A stretch of DNA of 64,000 nt from Solibaculum_A intestinale (GTDB lineage Bacteria > Bacillota > Clostridia > Oscillospirales > Acutalibacteraceae). This document shows, piece after piece, positions 23,784-32,064 of this stretch. Below the pieces are notes generated by a model that was not told where the DNA came from, searched no databases, and saw only the letters and a list, made by a program, of their open reading frames with translations. The stretch's first letter is position 1; every line of letters starts with the position of its first letter. The DNA is taken from the NCBI RefSeq assembly GCF_040096205.1, contig NZ_JBBMFD010000008.1, forward strand, positions 1 to 64,000. The letters are read 5' to 3'. A program made the position numbers and the translations under genes.

Positions 23784-24854
23784 TTAGCTGAGCATGACCT
23801 GGCCGCCGGTGACGGGCACCGCCTGGCCGGTTTCGTATTTCTGTTCCACCACGTAGAACAGGGCGCGGGCCACGTCTTCACCGTAGCAGCCCCGCTTCAT
23901 AGGAACCTTGGACTCGTAGTAGTTTTTCACGTCCTGCACCGTTTTGGCGCCCGGGACCTTGCCCGCATGCAGGTACTGCACGAAGAGGCCGCGGTCGGGG
24001 TCGGACCACAGGGGGCCGTCCAGGAAGTTGCCCGGGCAGATGGAGTTTACCTTGATGTTATACTCCACCAGCTCCAGCGCAAAGCTCTGGGTCAGGCCAA
24101 TGCCGCCGAACTTCCCGCCTGCATAGGCGAAGTTCTTGTTGCTGCCCTCCAGGCCGGACTTGGAGTTGATCTGAATGATATCGGTCATGTAATCCTTGTT
24201 GTACCGGTGCTGGATCTTCATGACGCGGGAGGCGTACTTGGCGCAGATAAAATAAGCTTCATAATTGATCTTGGTGACGAACTCGAAGGACTTGGCGTCC
24301 ATCTCTTCCAAGCTGCCCGCTTTGAGAACGCCTGCGTTGTTGACGAATACGTCCAGGCCCCCGAAGGCCGCCACCGTCTCGTCCATCATGTTTTTGACCG
24401 ATTCCTCGTTGCCCACGTCCACCTTGACGGCCAAGGTCCGAGGAGCGGTCTGATTCATTTCGTCGCTGACCTTTTTGGCCAGGTCATAGTTCAAGTCCGC
24501 AATCACCACATAGGCGCCTTCCCGCACCATGGCGGTGGCAAGCTCCAGCCCAAAGCCCTGGGCAGAACCGGTGACGATGCACACCTTGCCCGCCAGACGG
24601 CCGGTTCCTTGAGGCTTTACCGCCGTGAAGGTGGCTACGTTTTCCACGCATACGCTCTTGGGCGCAGCGCCGTTTTTCTGGATGTAAGCAGGGATTTCCG
24701 CCGCCAGCAGGGTGTTGACCGCCTCGGCGTCCACACCGGATACCGTCAGGTCCGCAGGACCCGGCTCGGAAAGCTTCACAAGGTCGGCGGGATCGTTTTT
24801 GGAAAGGAGCACGCGCACGGCAGGTGCCACGGCTACGGCAAATTCTTTATTCAT
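23784..24854 (-). CDS. SDR-family sugar(-phosphate) dehydrogenase with extra N-terminal domain
   Basis: A 356-residue short-chain dehydrogenase. The Rossmann core starts near residue 90 with LAGKVCIVTGSAQGFG, then FVNNAGVL, INSKSG and the catalytic YAGGK, ending with VTGGQVML. The preceding ~88 residues are an extra domain I cannot name; in rhamnulose-aldolase/SDR fusions a sugar-phosphate aldolase precedes the SDR, and this might be a remnant of something similar. GGAGG lies before the ATG at 24854. It follows the zinc dehydrogenase by 39 bases; together they resemble sorbose/sorbitol-phosphate conversion, with this enzyme acting as sorbitol-6-phosphate 2-dehydrogenase-like. The substrate is inferred. 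Confidence 0.82.
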   Translation of the reverse strand: MNKEFAVAVAPAVRVLLSKNDPADLVKLSEPGPADLTVSGVDAEAVNTLLAAEIPAYIQKNGAAPKSVCVENVATFTAVKPQGTGRLAGKVCIVTGSAQGFGLELATAMVREGAYVVIADLNYDLAKKVSDEMNQTAPRTLAVKVDVGNEESVKNMMDETVAAFGGLDVFVNNAGVLKAGSLEEMDAKSFEFVTKINYEAYFICAKYASRVMKIQHRYNKDYMTDIIQINSKSGLEGSNKNFAYAGGKFGGIGLTQSFALELVEYNIKVNSICPGNFLDGPLWSDPDRGLFVQYLHAGKVPGAKTVQDVKNYYESKVPMKRGCYGEDVARALFYVVEQKYETGQAVPVTGGQVMLS

Positions 24855-24893
24855 AAACAAACGCCTCCAAATTTCACTTTTTTTAAGCTTCCC

Positions 24894-26153
24894 TTACTGG
24901 GCCTTGTTCTCCAGCAGGTATTTCTCCGCCTCGGCGCTCCACAGGCCCTTGTTGCGCCCGCAAATTTCCGCCAGGCCCTTGAAGAAGGGATCCGTCTCGC
25001 CAAGCTTCGCAAAATCGGCAATGGCGGTCAGCGGCATTTCGATGCCGGTGTAGATGAGCTTCTTGCCGCCGGGGATCTTGGGCAGGTTTAACGTGGTTTC
25101 AATTACCGCGTTGAGGCCGCCTACATGGGTGATCATGGCGGCGGGGTTGATAAGCCCCTTCTCCATCATCTGGAGGGATTCGATCATGTCATCGGTGTTG
25201 CCGCCGCTGGTGCCCACAATGTGGGTGGCGGCGTAATGGACGTTATAGAAATTAAACTCGGCCTTGAATTCCGGATTGGTCGGGCCGGCAAAGAAGTTCA
25301 GGCAGCCGTCGTGGGCTAAAATCGCGTCGCCCTGCTCCACCACCGGGCGCACCGGCGCGAACACAAACACGTCGTTGTACCCTTCGCCGCCGGTCAGCTC
25401 CTTGAGCGCAGCAACCGGATCGGGCGTGGCGGCGGTGTTGAGGTAAATAAGCTCCACGCCGCATTGAGCTGCCTGCTCGGGAGTGAAGAGCTCCTTGGCT
25501 CTGGCAAGACGCGCGTCGTCGATATCGGTGACCACCAAAAGGCGGGGACGCAGCTCGTTATGTACCGCGTAGTCAATGGCGCCCAGGCCCATGGGGCCCG
25601 CGCCCGCTAAAATCGCCATGCAGCCGCCCTCTTTGATGCCCATGTCATGGACATAGGAGCCGCCGGTGGTATGATAGTTGGCATGGAATCCGCCCACAAT
25701 GCAGGACATAGGCTCAGCAAGGGAACCATAGAAGAAAGCCTCGCCGTCATAGGGCAGCAGGCATCCCAGCTCCATCACCTCGTGGGGGATGACGATGTAG
25801 GTGGCGTCGCCGCCGATGTAGGGATAGGAATAACCGGGAGCGTCCAGGCTGCCGTTGTAGTTGAGAGCGGGCTGGATGGAGAACTTCTGGCCGGGCTTGA
25901 ATTCGCTCTTCCACTTCTCACCCACCTCGACGATTTCACCGCAGAACTCATGGCCGATGATGATGGGATTTTCGGCGACATCGTTGTGCACACGCTTGTG
26001 ATCGGCCCCCTGGGAGGTGGCCTTATAGCTGCTCATGCACAGCGAATCGGAAACAACGCGGGCGAGGATTTCGTCCTCGCGGATGGGCGGCAGCTCAAAG
26101 CTTTCCAGCCTGAGGTCGTTCTTCCCATAAAGTCTGACAGCTTTTGTAATCAT
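24894..26153 (-). CDS. Zinc-type alcohol dehydrogenase, L-sorbose-1-phosphate reductase-like
   Basis: A 419-residue medium-chain dehydrogenase. Zinc-site residues lie in DSLCMSSYK and GHEFCGEIVEVG, and the nucleotide-binding turn is AGAGPMGLGAIDYA. It is longer than ordinary alcohol dehydrogenases, and the FYGSLAEPMSCIVGGFHANYH and AGPTNPEFKAEFNFYNVHY blocks recall SorE-type L-sorbose-1-phosphate reductases. These turn sorbose 1-phosphate into sorbitol 6-phosphate. It lies between a DeoR regulator and an SDR on one transcript. The PTS that should supply the phosphate ester is not in the window. Confidence 0.85.
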   Translation of the reverse strand: MITKAVRLYGKNDLRLESFELPPIREDEILARVVSDSLCMSSYKATSQGADHKRVHNDVAENPIIIGHEFCGEIVEVGEKWKSEFKPGQKFSIQPALNYNGSLDAPGYSYPYIGGDATYIVIPHEVMELGCLLPYDGEAFFYGSLAEPMSCIVGGFHANYHTTGGSYVHDMGIKEGGCMAILAGAGPMGLGAIDYAVHNELRPRLLVVTDIDDARLARAKELFTPEQAAQCGVELIYLNTAATPDPVAALKELTGGEGYNDVFVFAPVRPVVEQGDAILAHDGCLNFFAGPTNPEFKAEFNFYNVHYAATHIVGTSGGNTDDMIESLQMMEKGLINPAAMITHVGGLNAVIETTLNLPKIPGGKKLIYTGIEMPLTAIADFAKLGETDPFFKGLAEICGRNKGLWSAEAEKYLLENKAQ

Positions 26154-26191
26154 CTGTTTTCCTCCATTGTGTTAAGATAAAAGGTGATGTG

Positions 26192-26950
26192 TTATACGAC
26201 TTTGGTCTGACACCGCTGAGCCTCCGCCTGCACCTCTTCGGGAAGCTCCCCTTCGGAGATGAGCACGTCGATGTCCGACATGGTGGCGAAGGTAAAGGGC
26301 ATGTTGCGGTCGAGCTTGGAGCCGTCCATCAGCATAACCACCGTATGGGCCTTTTTGATAACCAGCTTTTTAAGCTCCGCCTCATCGAAATTGCCGGAGG
26401 TGAACTGCCCCGACAGCGAATATCCGGAGGTGGCCATAAAGGCAATGTCCACATTGATGGAGCTTACAAAGTCCACCGCCTTGGCCCCGGAAAGGGTCAG
26501 GTTATCGTGGTTGAGGGTGCCGCCGGTGAGCATGACGGTGGCGTTGGGCTTGGTAATCAGTTCGAGCGCCATATTGGGCGCGTTTGTCAGGATGAAATAG
26601 TTTCCTTCCGGCAAAAGCCTCGCAAACGCCATGGTGGTGGAGCCCGCGTCGATAAAGACCGAGCAGCCCCGTCGCATAAAGTCCAGCGCCTTTTTGGCAA
26701 TGGAGAGCTTCGCCTCGGTGTTCTCCTGGGCACGCTGGGAATAGATGGCCTCCTTGAACACCGAAATGTCCGACCCGGCCCGCACACTTCCCCGCATACG
26801 GCGGATGAGGCCCTGCTTTTCCATGAATTCCAGGTCCCTGCGGATGGTCATGGAGGACACCTGCGGAAAAAAGGCGAACAGCTCCGCGAGCTTTACTTCC
26901 CCGCGCTCCTGGATGTATTCGTTGAGCGCCTGTATTCTCGCCGTGTTCAT
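26192..26950 (-). CDS. DeoR-family repressor
   Basis: A 252-residue regulator: N-terminal DeoR helix-turn-helix (LNEYIQERGEVKLAELF then SSMTIRRDLEFMEKQG), and a C-terminal phosphosugar-sensing domain with FIDAGSTTMAFARLL, TLTGGTLN-type and MDGSKL motifs. ATG at 26950 follows GGAGG; the long in-frame extension upstream lies in the promoter and is rejected. It is the first gene of the operon with the two dehydrogenases, and its own promoter is flanked by an inverted repeat (26991-27038), so autoregulation with a sugar phosphate as inducer is likely. Confidence 0.93.
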   Translation of the reverse strand: MNTARIQALNEYIQERGEVKLAELFAFFPQVSSMTIRRDLEFMEKQGLIRRMRGSVRAGSDISVFKEAIYSQRAQENTEAKLSIAKKALDFMRRGCSVFIDAGSTTMAFARLLPEGNYFILTNAPNMALELITKPNATVMLTGGTLNHDNLTLSGAKAVDFVSSINVDIAFMATSGYSLSGQFTSGNFDEAELKKLVIKKAHTVVMLMDGSKLDRNMPFTFATMSDIDVLISEGELPEEVQAEAQRCQTKVV

Positions 26951-26990
26951 AGCAGCCTCCGATCCGTTACTCCTCACAAAATAACAAGAA

Positions 26991-27046
26991 TTGTGATATT
27001 TCACAGCTTTGAAAATAATTCTAACATTGATATCACAAAAAGTCAA
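26991..27046 (-). promoter_or_regulatory. Promoter and probable DeoR operators
   Basis: On the minus strand TTGACT, 17 bases, TAGAAT (27018-27046). TTGTGATAT in the spacer (27030-27038) has a perfect inverted partner ATATCACAA downstream of the start (26991-26999). Confidence 0.7.
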
Positions 27047-27085
27047 CATGAATCCGGAGAAGGTTTCCGTAAATTTGCAAAAGAT

Positions 27086-27114
27086 TTGCGGCGGCTTCTT
27101 CCTTCTGGTATACT
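27086..27114 (+). promoter_or_regulatory. fabV promoter
   Basis: TTGCGG, 17 bases, TATACT, about 70 bases before the start codon and divergent from the DeoR operon. Confidence 0.6.
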
Positions 27115-27182
27115 AAGGAAGAAAACGCGGCTATGAGCCCGCAAAATCCCGTCGGAAAGACGGCAGAGAAAGGACAATTGCG

Positions 27183-28361
27183 ATGATGGTAACACCTAAG
27201 GTTCGCGGCTTTATCTGCACCACCGCTCACCCGGCCGGATGCAGGGAAAACGTGAAGGAACAAATCGAATATGTCAAACGCCAGCCCAAGGCCGACGGCC
27301 CAAAAAAGGTGCTGGTCATCGGGGCGTCCACCGGCTACGGCCTTTCTTCCCGGATTGCGCTGGCCTTTTCCTCCGGTGCCGCCACGCTGGGCGTGCTCTT
27401 TGAAAAGCCGGCAGCCGGCAGCCGGACCGCCACCGCTGGCTGGTATAACACCGCTGCCTTTGAGGAATTCGCCCAAAAGGACGGGCTTTACGCCAAGTCG
27501 GTCAACGGGGACGCGTTCTCCAAGGAAGTCAAGGACCAGGTCATCGGCCTGATCAAGCAGGACCTGGGACAGGTAGACATGGTGGTGTACAGCCTGGCCG
27601 CGCCCCGCCGCACTGACGCGAACGGAAAGGTGTGGTCCTCGGTGCTCAAAACCACCGGCGCTTCTTACACCAATAAAACCATCGACCTGAAGACCCGGGC
27701 GGTTTCCGATGTGACCATCGAGCCTGCCACGGAAGAAGAGATCACCGCCACCGTCAAGGTCATGGGCGGGGAGGACTGGAAGGACTGGATTTCCGCTCTG
27801 AAGGCGGCGGACGTGCTGGCTCCAAACGTCGTCACGGTGGCCTATTCCTACATCGGCCCGGCGCTGACCCATCCCATGTATCTGGACGGCTCCATCGGCA
27901 TGGCAAAACGGCATCTGGCAAAGACCGCAAAGGAAATCACGCAGGAGTTCCCCGGCGTCACCGGGTATATTTCCGTCAACAAGGCGCTGGTCACCCAGTC
28001 GAGCGCGGCGATTCCGATTGTCCCGCTTTACATTTCCCTTCTTTACAAAGTGATGAAAGAAAAAGGGCTTCATGAGGGCTGCATCGAGCAGATGACCCGG
28101 CTCTTCGGCGAAAAGCTCTGCAATGGTTCCCCTCAAGTGGACGGGGAAGGCATGCTGCGGCTGGACGACTGGGAGATGCGTGACGATGTGCAACGGGAAG
28201 TAAGCCGCCTGTGGGAAACCGTCGCCACGGAGAACGTGGAGCAGCTTGCGGACATCGACGGCTACTGGGAGGATTTCTACCGCATGTTCGGCTTCCATCT
28301 GCCCGGTGTGGACTACGACGCGGACGTGGCGGTGGACGTGTCCATCCCCAGCCTGGCTTAA
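27183..28361 (+). CDS. fabV: Trans-2-enoyl-CoA / enoyl-ACP reductase (NADH), FabV/TER type
   Basis: Reduces trans-2-enoyl thioesters with NADH. In anaerobes the family works in butyrate formation (as TER) or in fatty-acid elongation (as FabV). The 392-residue protein has the family N terminus VTPKVRGFICTTAHPAGC, the cofactor turn VIGASTGYGLSSRI, VYSLAAPRRTD and the Tyr-X8-Lys active site in MYLDGSIGMAKRH. AAAGGA precedes the ATG. It is a single gene with a strong terminator. No butyryl-CoA or acetyl-CoA condensation gene is adjacent, so the choice between the two roles is open. Confidence 0.95.
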   Translation: MMVTPKVRGFICTTAHPAGCRENVKEQIEYVKRQPKADGPKKVLVIGASTGYGLSSRIALAFSSGAATLGVLFEKPAAGSRTATAGWYNTAAFEEFAQKDGLYAKSVNGDAFSKEVKDQVIGLIKQDLGQVDMVVYSLAAPRRTDANGKVWSSVLKTTGASYTNKTIDLKTRAVSDVTIEPATEEEITATVKVMGGEDWKDWISALKAADVLAPNVVTVAYSYIGPALTHPMYLDGSIGMAKRHLAKTAKEITQEFPGVTGYISVNKALVTQSSAAIPIVPLYISLLYKVMKEKGLHEGCIEQMTRLFGEKLCNGSPQVDGEGMLRLDDWEMRDDVQREVSRLWETVATENVEQLADIDGYWEDFYRMFGFHLPGVDYDADVAVDVSIPSLA

Positions 28362-28366
28362 CACAC

Positions 28367-28411
28367 AAAAATGCCCGGCAACGACGTTGTTTTCGTTGCC
28401 GGGCATTTTCG
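28367..28411 (+). terminator. Terminator of fabV
   Basis: AATGCCCGGCAACGA and TCGTTGCCGGGCATT form a 15-bp perfect stem. The arms GCCCGGCAACGA are identical to those of the glmS terminator at 42191-42229. Confidence 0.9.
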
Positions 28412-28587
28412 TACCGATCTGGACCCGTTCTTTCGTCTCTTCTCCACCGGTTGGAAAGAACGCGGTCCAGTTACTGGCAGGCGCCCATGAAGCACCTTTC
28501 CCGCTAGTCCCTTCGCGGCGTTGGATATCCTTTGTGCCAATGCTGCACTCTATACCGCGTTTTCCCCAGCCGCCCGCGTTGTTGGCA

Positions 28588-28625
28588 TAAACAAAAGAGG
28601 CCCGGTTCCATTCGGAACCGGACCT
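28588..28625 (-). terminator. Terminator of guaB
   Basis: On the minus strand AGGTCCGGTTCC, four bases, GGAACCGGGCCT, then CTTTTGTTT. Confidence 0.88.
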
Positions 28626-28649
28626 TTGGTTCTCCGGCGAAAGCCGGGC

Positions 28650-30152
28650 TTATTTCATTCCGCTGTTTTCCTTGACAATGACGTCATGAGCGCCACCCTC
28701 CACAATGGAAGTGGCGGACACCAGCGTAATCTTCGCATTCTTTTGCAGCTGCGGGATGGTAATGGCGCCGCAGTTGCACATGGTGGACTTGACCTTTCCA
28801 AGCGTCACCCGCACATTGTCCCGCAGAGAGCCGGCGTAGGGCACGTAGGAATCCACGCCCTCCTCAAAGGAAAGCTTCGCCGCCCCGCCTAAGTCGTACC
28901 GCTGCCAGTTGCGCGCACGGTTGGAGCCTTCGCCCCAGTATTCCTTGACGTAGTTGCCGTTGATGTTAAGCTTGTTGGTGGGGCTTTCGTCAAACCGGGC
29001 GAAATACCGGCCCAACATGATAAAGTCCGCTCCCATGGCCAGCGCCAGGGTGATGTGGTAATCGTAGACGATACCGCCGTCCGAGCAGATGGGCACGTAA
29101 ATGCCGGTGGCCTCGAAATATTCGTCTCTGGCCTTGGCCACTTCAATGAGCGCGGTGGCCTGGCCCCGGCCGATGCCCTTTTGTTCGCGGGTGATGCAGA
29201 TGGAGCCGCCGCCGATGCCCACCTTGACAAAGTCCGCCCCGGCCTTGGCCAGATACAAGAACCCTTCCTTATCCACCACGTTTCCGGCGCCCACCTTCAC
29301 CGTGTCGCCGTACTTTTCCCGGATAAAGTCGATGGTGATCTTCTGCCATTCGGTGAAGCCCTCCGACGAGTCGATGCACAGCACGTCCGCGCCCGCTTCC
29401 ACCAAAGCGGGAACCCGGGTGGCGTAATCGCGGGTGTTAATACCTGCGCCCACCATATACCGCTTCTTTTCGTCCAGCATCTCCTCGGGATTTTCCTTAT
29501 GAGACGCATAGTCCTTGCGGAAAACCAGGTAAAGTAGGTGCTGATCCCTGTCGATAACGGGCAGGGTGTTGAGCTTGTTCTCCCAGATGATGTCGTTGGC
29601 TTCCTTGAGGGTGGTACCCTCCTGGGCATAGATGAGGGAAGCAAACGGCGTCATGAACTCGCTGACCGGCTGGTCGGTGGTCATGCGGCTGACCCGGTAG
29701 TCACGGCTGGTGACGATGCCCAGCAGCGTGCCGTGGGCAGTGCCGTCGTCGGTGACCGCAATGGTGGAATGGCCGGTGCGTTCCTTTAAGTCCAGCACGT
29801 CCTGCAGCGTCTGGTCTGGGCGGATGTTGGAGTCGCTCTCCACAAAGCCCGCCTTGTAGCTTTTGACGCGGCTGACCATGGCCGCCTGGCTCTCGATGGA
29901 CTGGGAAGAGTAGATAAAGGACAAGCCGCCTTCCGTAGCCAGGGCCACCCCCATCTTATCGTCGGAAACCGACTGCATGATCGCAGAAACCAGCGGGATG
30001 TTCAGCGTCAGCGCCGGCTCCTCCCCTCTGGAAAACTTGGCAAGCGGGGTCTTCAGGCTCACATTTTGGGGCACGCATTCGTGGGAAGAATACCCGGGTA
30101 CCAGCAGGTATTCGCTGAAGGTGTGGGATGGTTCGCTGAAATAATACGCCAT
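28650..30152 (-). CDS. guaB: Inosine-5'-monophosphate dehydrogenase
   Basis: Oxidises IMP to XMP with NAD, the committed step to GMP. The 500-residue TIM-barrel enzyme has LVSAIMQSVSD near the N terminus, two CBS domains in the middle (residues ~95-215), DSSEGF, and the catalytic loop around C319 in GGGSICITREQKGIGRG. That loop differs from the common SICTTR..AGVGVPQ form, so it belongs to a diverged IMPDH branch. The flap has GEGSNRARNW in place of the usual MEGS-type loop. ATG at 30152 follows AGGAGGAG. It is preceded by a structured leader and a consensus promoter. No guaA neighbour. Confidence 0.93.
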   Translation of the reverse strand: MAYYFSEPSHTFSEYLLVPGYSSHECVPQNVSLKTPLAKFSRGEEPALTLNIPLVSAIMQSVSDDKMGVALATEGGLSFIYSSQSIESQAAMVSRVKSYKAGFVESDSNIRPDQTLQDVLDLKERTGHSTIAVTDDGTAHGTLLGIVTSRDYRVSRMTTDQPVSEFMTPFASLIYAQEGTTLKEANDIIWENKLNTLPVIDRDQHLLYLVFRKDYASHKENPEEMLDEKKRYMVGAGINTRDYATRVPALVEAGADVLCIDSSEGFTEWQKITIDFIREKYGDTVKVGAGNVVDKEGFLYLAKAGADFVKVGIGGGSICITREQKGIGRGQATALIEVAKARDEYFEATGIYVPICSDGGIVYDYHITLALAMGADFIMLGRYFARFDESPTNKLNINGNYVKEYWGEGSNRARNWQRYDLGGAAKLSFEEGVDSYVPYAGSLRDNVRVTLGKVKSTMCNCGAITIPQLQKNAKITLVSATSIVEGGAHDVIVKENSGMK

Positions 30153-30210
30153 ATCTGCTCTCCTCCTGTGCACGTCTCGTCGGTTTCACGTCCGATTCTG
30201 TTGAAAAGGA

Positions 30211-30271
30211 GCCGCCTAACTGGAGGGGACATTCTGGCGGAAAACCCGTATTTCCGTTTCCATTAGGCGGC
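30211..30271 (-). ncRNA. Structured leader of guaB
   Basis: Between the promoter and guaB the minus strand has GCCGCCTAA pairing perfectly with TTAGGCGGC 43 bases on, with an inner hairpin (CGGAAA / TTTTCCG). The closing arm is followed by TCCTTTTC. It may be an attenuator or a small riboswitch; it does not match the purine aptamer. Confidence 0.5.
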
Positions 30272-30286
30272 ACTATATAACTTTAA

Positions 30287-30314
30287 ATTTTACACTGATT
30301 TCCCCAAAAGTCAA
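30287..30314 (-). promoter_or_regulatory. guaB promoter
   Basis: On the minus strand TTGACT, 16 bases, TAAAAT, just before the structured leader. Confidence 0.65.
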
Positions 30315-30413
30315 CCGAATTCCCGTTCCTTAAGATGCCAAAAAAACGGCCGGTTTTCCCGCTGAAATCTAGCACATTTACGTAGGATGCGGCTTTTCCC
30401 CTCTTTTCCATTC

Positions 30414-30453
30414 AAAAACCGAGCGCAACGCCAAAACGCCGCGCCCGGTTTTG
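30414..30453 (-). terminator. Terminator of the small membrane protein gene
   Basis: AAAACCGGGCGC and GCGCTCGGTTTT form the stem on the minus strand and are followed by TTG; imperfect but well placed, starting at the gene's stop codon. Confidence 0.6.
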
Positions 30454-30861
30454 CTATTCCTGTATAACCGTGTGACGGTTTTTATGCCGGCAGAAGTACC
30501 AGGTCGCCCATCCGAAGGCGGCGGACAAAAGGATTCCCAGCCCGAACCGCACGGCGGCATAGATGCTGTGAAACCCGGTTCCTGCCGTCACAATGGCCGA
30601 ACACAGATAATACGCGAGATTCGCAAGCAGAGTCAGCAAGGTCAGGCCGAACCGCTCTTTTTTGGAAAAATGGGAAAGAAAGAAATCCAAAATCATCAGT
30701 CCTCCCACCGCCAGCATGACCGTCGACACCGCCCAAGGATTCAAAAGGCCGTTCAGAAGGGATGGACGCGGGACCAGCAGCCCGCCTAAGGAGGCAAGCG
30801 TCAAAAAAACGCCCCAGCCGAGGATGCCAAAATAGAACCGTTTCACTTCCATACCCTCCAT
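30454..30861 (-). CDS. Small polytopic membrane protein of unknown function
   Basis: A 135-residue protein with about four membrane segments: YFGILGWGVFLTLASLGGLL, WAVSTVMLAVGGLMILDFF, LTLLTLLANLAYYLCSAIV and the final FGLGILLSAAFGWATWYF. Short basic loops (SHFSKKERFG, CRHKNRH) should face the cytoplasm. GGGGGAT lies before the ATG at 30861; a second ATG three codons on has GGAGG only two bases before it. No family recognised. It is a single gene with its own terminator. Confidence 0.7.
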   Translation of the reverse strand: MEGMEVKRFYFGILGWGVFLTLASLGGLLVPRPSLLNGLLNPWAVSTVMLAVGGLMILDFFLSHFSKKERFGLTLLTLLANLAYYLCSAIVTAGTGFHSIYAAVRFGLGILLSAAFGWATWYFCRHKNRHTVIQE

Positions 30862-30950
30862 TCATCCCCCGATACAAGTATCAGTTTATCGAATTATTTA
30901 TCCGAATTCAATAAAAGGAAACGGCGAATTGTTCAAAAAACTTGGAAGGT

Positions 30951-31994
30951 TTAATCCGGCTCCATCAAATCGTACACCCGGTCGTAATCCTTGGTTTCCT
31001 CGTTGTACTGGACGGCGCTCTTGTTTTTCTGCAGCAGCTCAATGATCTCATAGACGTCGATCCAAATCTGATTGTCCCCATCCTTCTGGCTTTCGTCAAA
31101 AATGAGCTGGAGGCCGAAATGCAGATGAGGGGTGTTGATGTTGTTGACGTTTTCTTTCGAGCTGTATCCGGTCATCCCCAGGTATCCGATCACATCCCCG
31201 GCGTTCACCCGGTCCCCTTCCCCGATGGTATAATGAAACGGATGGTCCCGGCGCAGATGCGCATAATAATAGTACCGTTTCCCGTCCAGGGAACGGATTC
31301 CTACCCGCCAGCCGCCGTACTGGTTCCACCCCAGAGCCTCCACCACGCCGCTTTCCACCGCGATAATGGGCGTTCCCACGCTGCCCATTAGATCGTTGCC
31401 CAGATGCTTGCGCTTATACCCGTAGGACCGGGAGGCGCCGAAATCGTTGTAATGGGAGAAAGAATAGCCGCCGGCAATGGGAGAATAGGCCTTCAGGCCG
31501 TACCGCTGCACCACCGTTTTCTGTCCCTCCTGCTGCGGGTCGTCGATTTCGATGCTGTATTCCCCTACAAACCCGTCCAAAATGGCCGTATAGGCCTCCA
31601 GATAATAGGAATAATATTGCATCCCATTTGTAATATCTTCGATCTTTTCTCCGTCTAGTAAACGCTGTGCCACCGCATCCAGGTCTTTGGAGGCGGATTT
31701 GGGGAGGTTGCCGTAGTTTTTCGCCGACGTATATGCCAGCAGTTCAATCCAATTGAGATGGGGCTCCTTCCCATAGCTGTCCAGGTCGTAGGACAGCGCC
31801 TTGCTCATAATGGAAGCCGTCAGGTTAAAGTCCACCCATTTGATGTATTTCTGGGTGTCGCCGTTTTCCTGGGCCACCGTCTGATAAAGCTCCTCCCGGG
31901 AAGCGGCGGCGATGGACCCCGCCACACAGATGACCCCCAGCAAAACCGCCACCACCACGATTGCAATCCATTTTCGCTTGACAATCAAAAACAT
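30951..31994 (-). CDS. Membrane-anchored M23 (LytM-type) metallopeptidase
   Basis: A 347-residue protein with an N-terminal membrane anchor (WIAIVVVAVLLGVICVAGSIAAA), a helical middle and a C-terminal M23 domain. Zinc residues are the His and Asp of HLGNDLMG, and HLHFG carries the HxH pair; YYYAHL fits the substrate groove. Such enzymes cut peptide cross-links of peptidoglycan outside the cell, and some act in sporulation. The start is unusual: GGTGAT gives a ribosome site for the ATG at 31994, but both lie inside the 3' arm of a hairpin following the cytidylyltransferase gene. Starts at 32000 (ATG) or 32003 (GTG) would lack that site. Confidence 0.85.
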   Translation of the reverse strand: MFLIVKRKWIAIVVVAVLLGVICVAGSIAAASREELYQTVAQENGDTQKYIKWVDFNLTASIMSKALSYDLDSYGKEPHLNWIELLAYTSAKNYGNLPKSASKDLDAVAQRLLDGEKIEDITNGMQYYSYYLEAYTAILDGFVGEYSIEIDDPQQEGQKTVVQRYGLKAYSPIAGGYSFSHYNDFGASRSYGYKRKHLGNDLMGSVGTPIIAVESGVVEALGWNQYGGWRVGIRSLDGKRYYYYAHLRRDHPFHYTIGEGDRVNAGDVIGYLGMTGYSSKENVNNINTPHLHFGLQLIFDESQKDGDNQIWIDVYEIIELLQKNKSAVQYNEETKDYDRVYDLMEPD

Positions 31995-32032
31995 TCCCAT
32001 CACCCATACATGATTATGCGGGTGACGGGAAT
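31993..32032 (-). terminator. Hairpin between the cytidylyltransferase and M23 genes, covering the M23 start
   Basis: On the minus strand ATTCCCGTCACCC pairs with GGGTGATGGGAAT (one mismatch), followed by GTTTTTG. It can stop the upstream transcript; its 3' arm also holds the M23 ribosome site and ATG, so folding would hide them. Confidence 0.7.
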
Positions 32033-32064
32033 GTTATACGCGCGTATCGCTTAGTGAAACCGGC

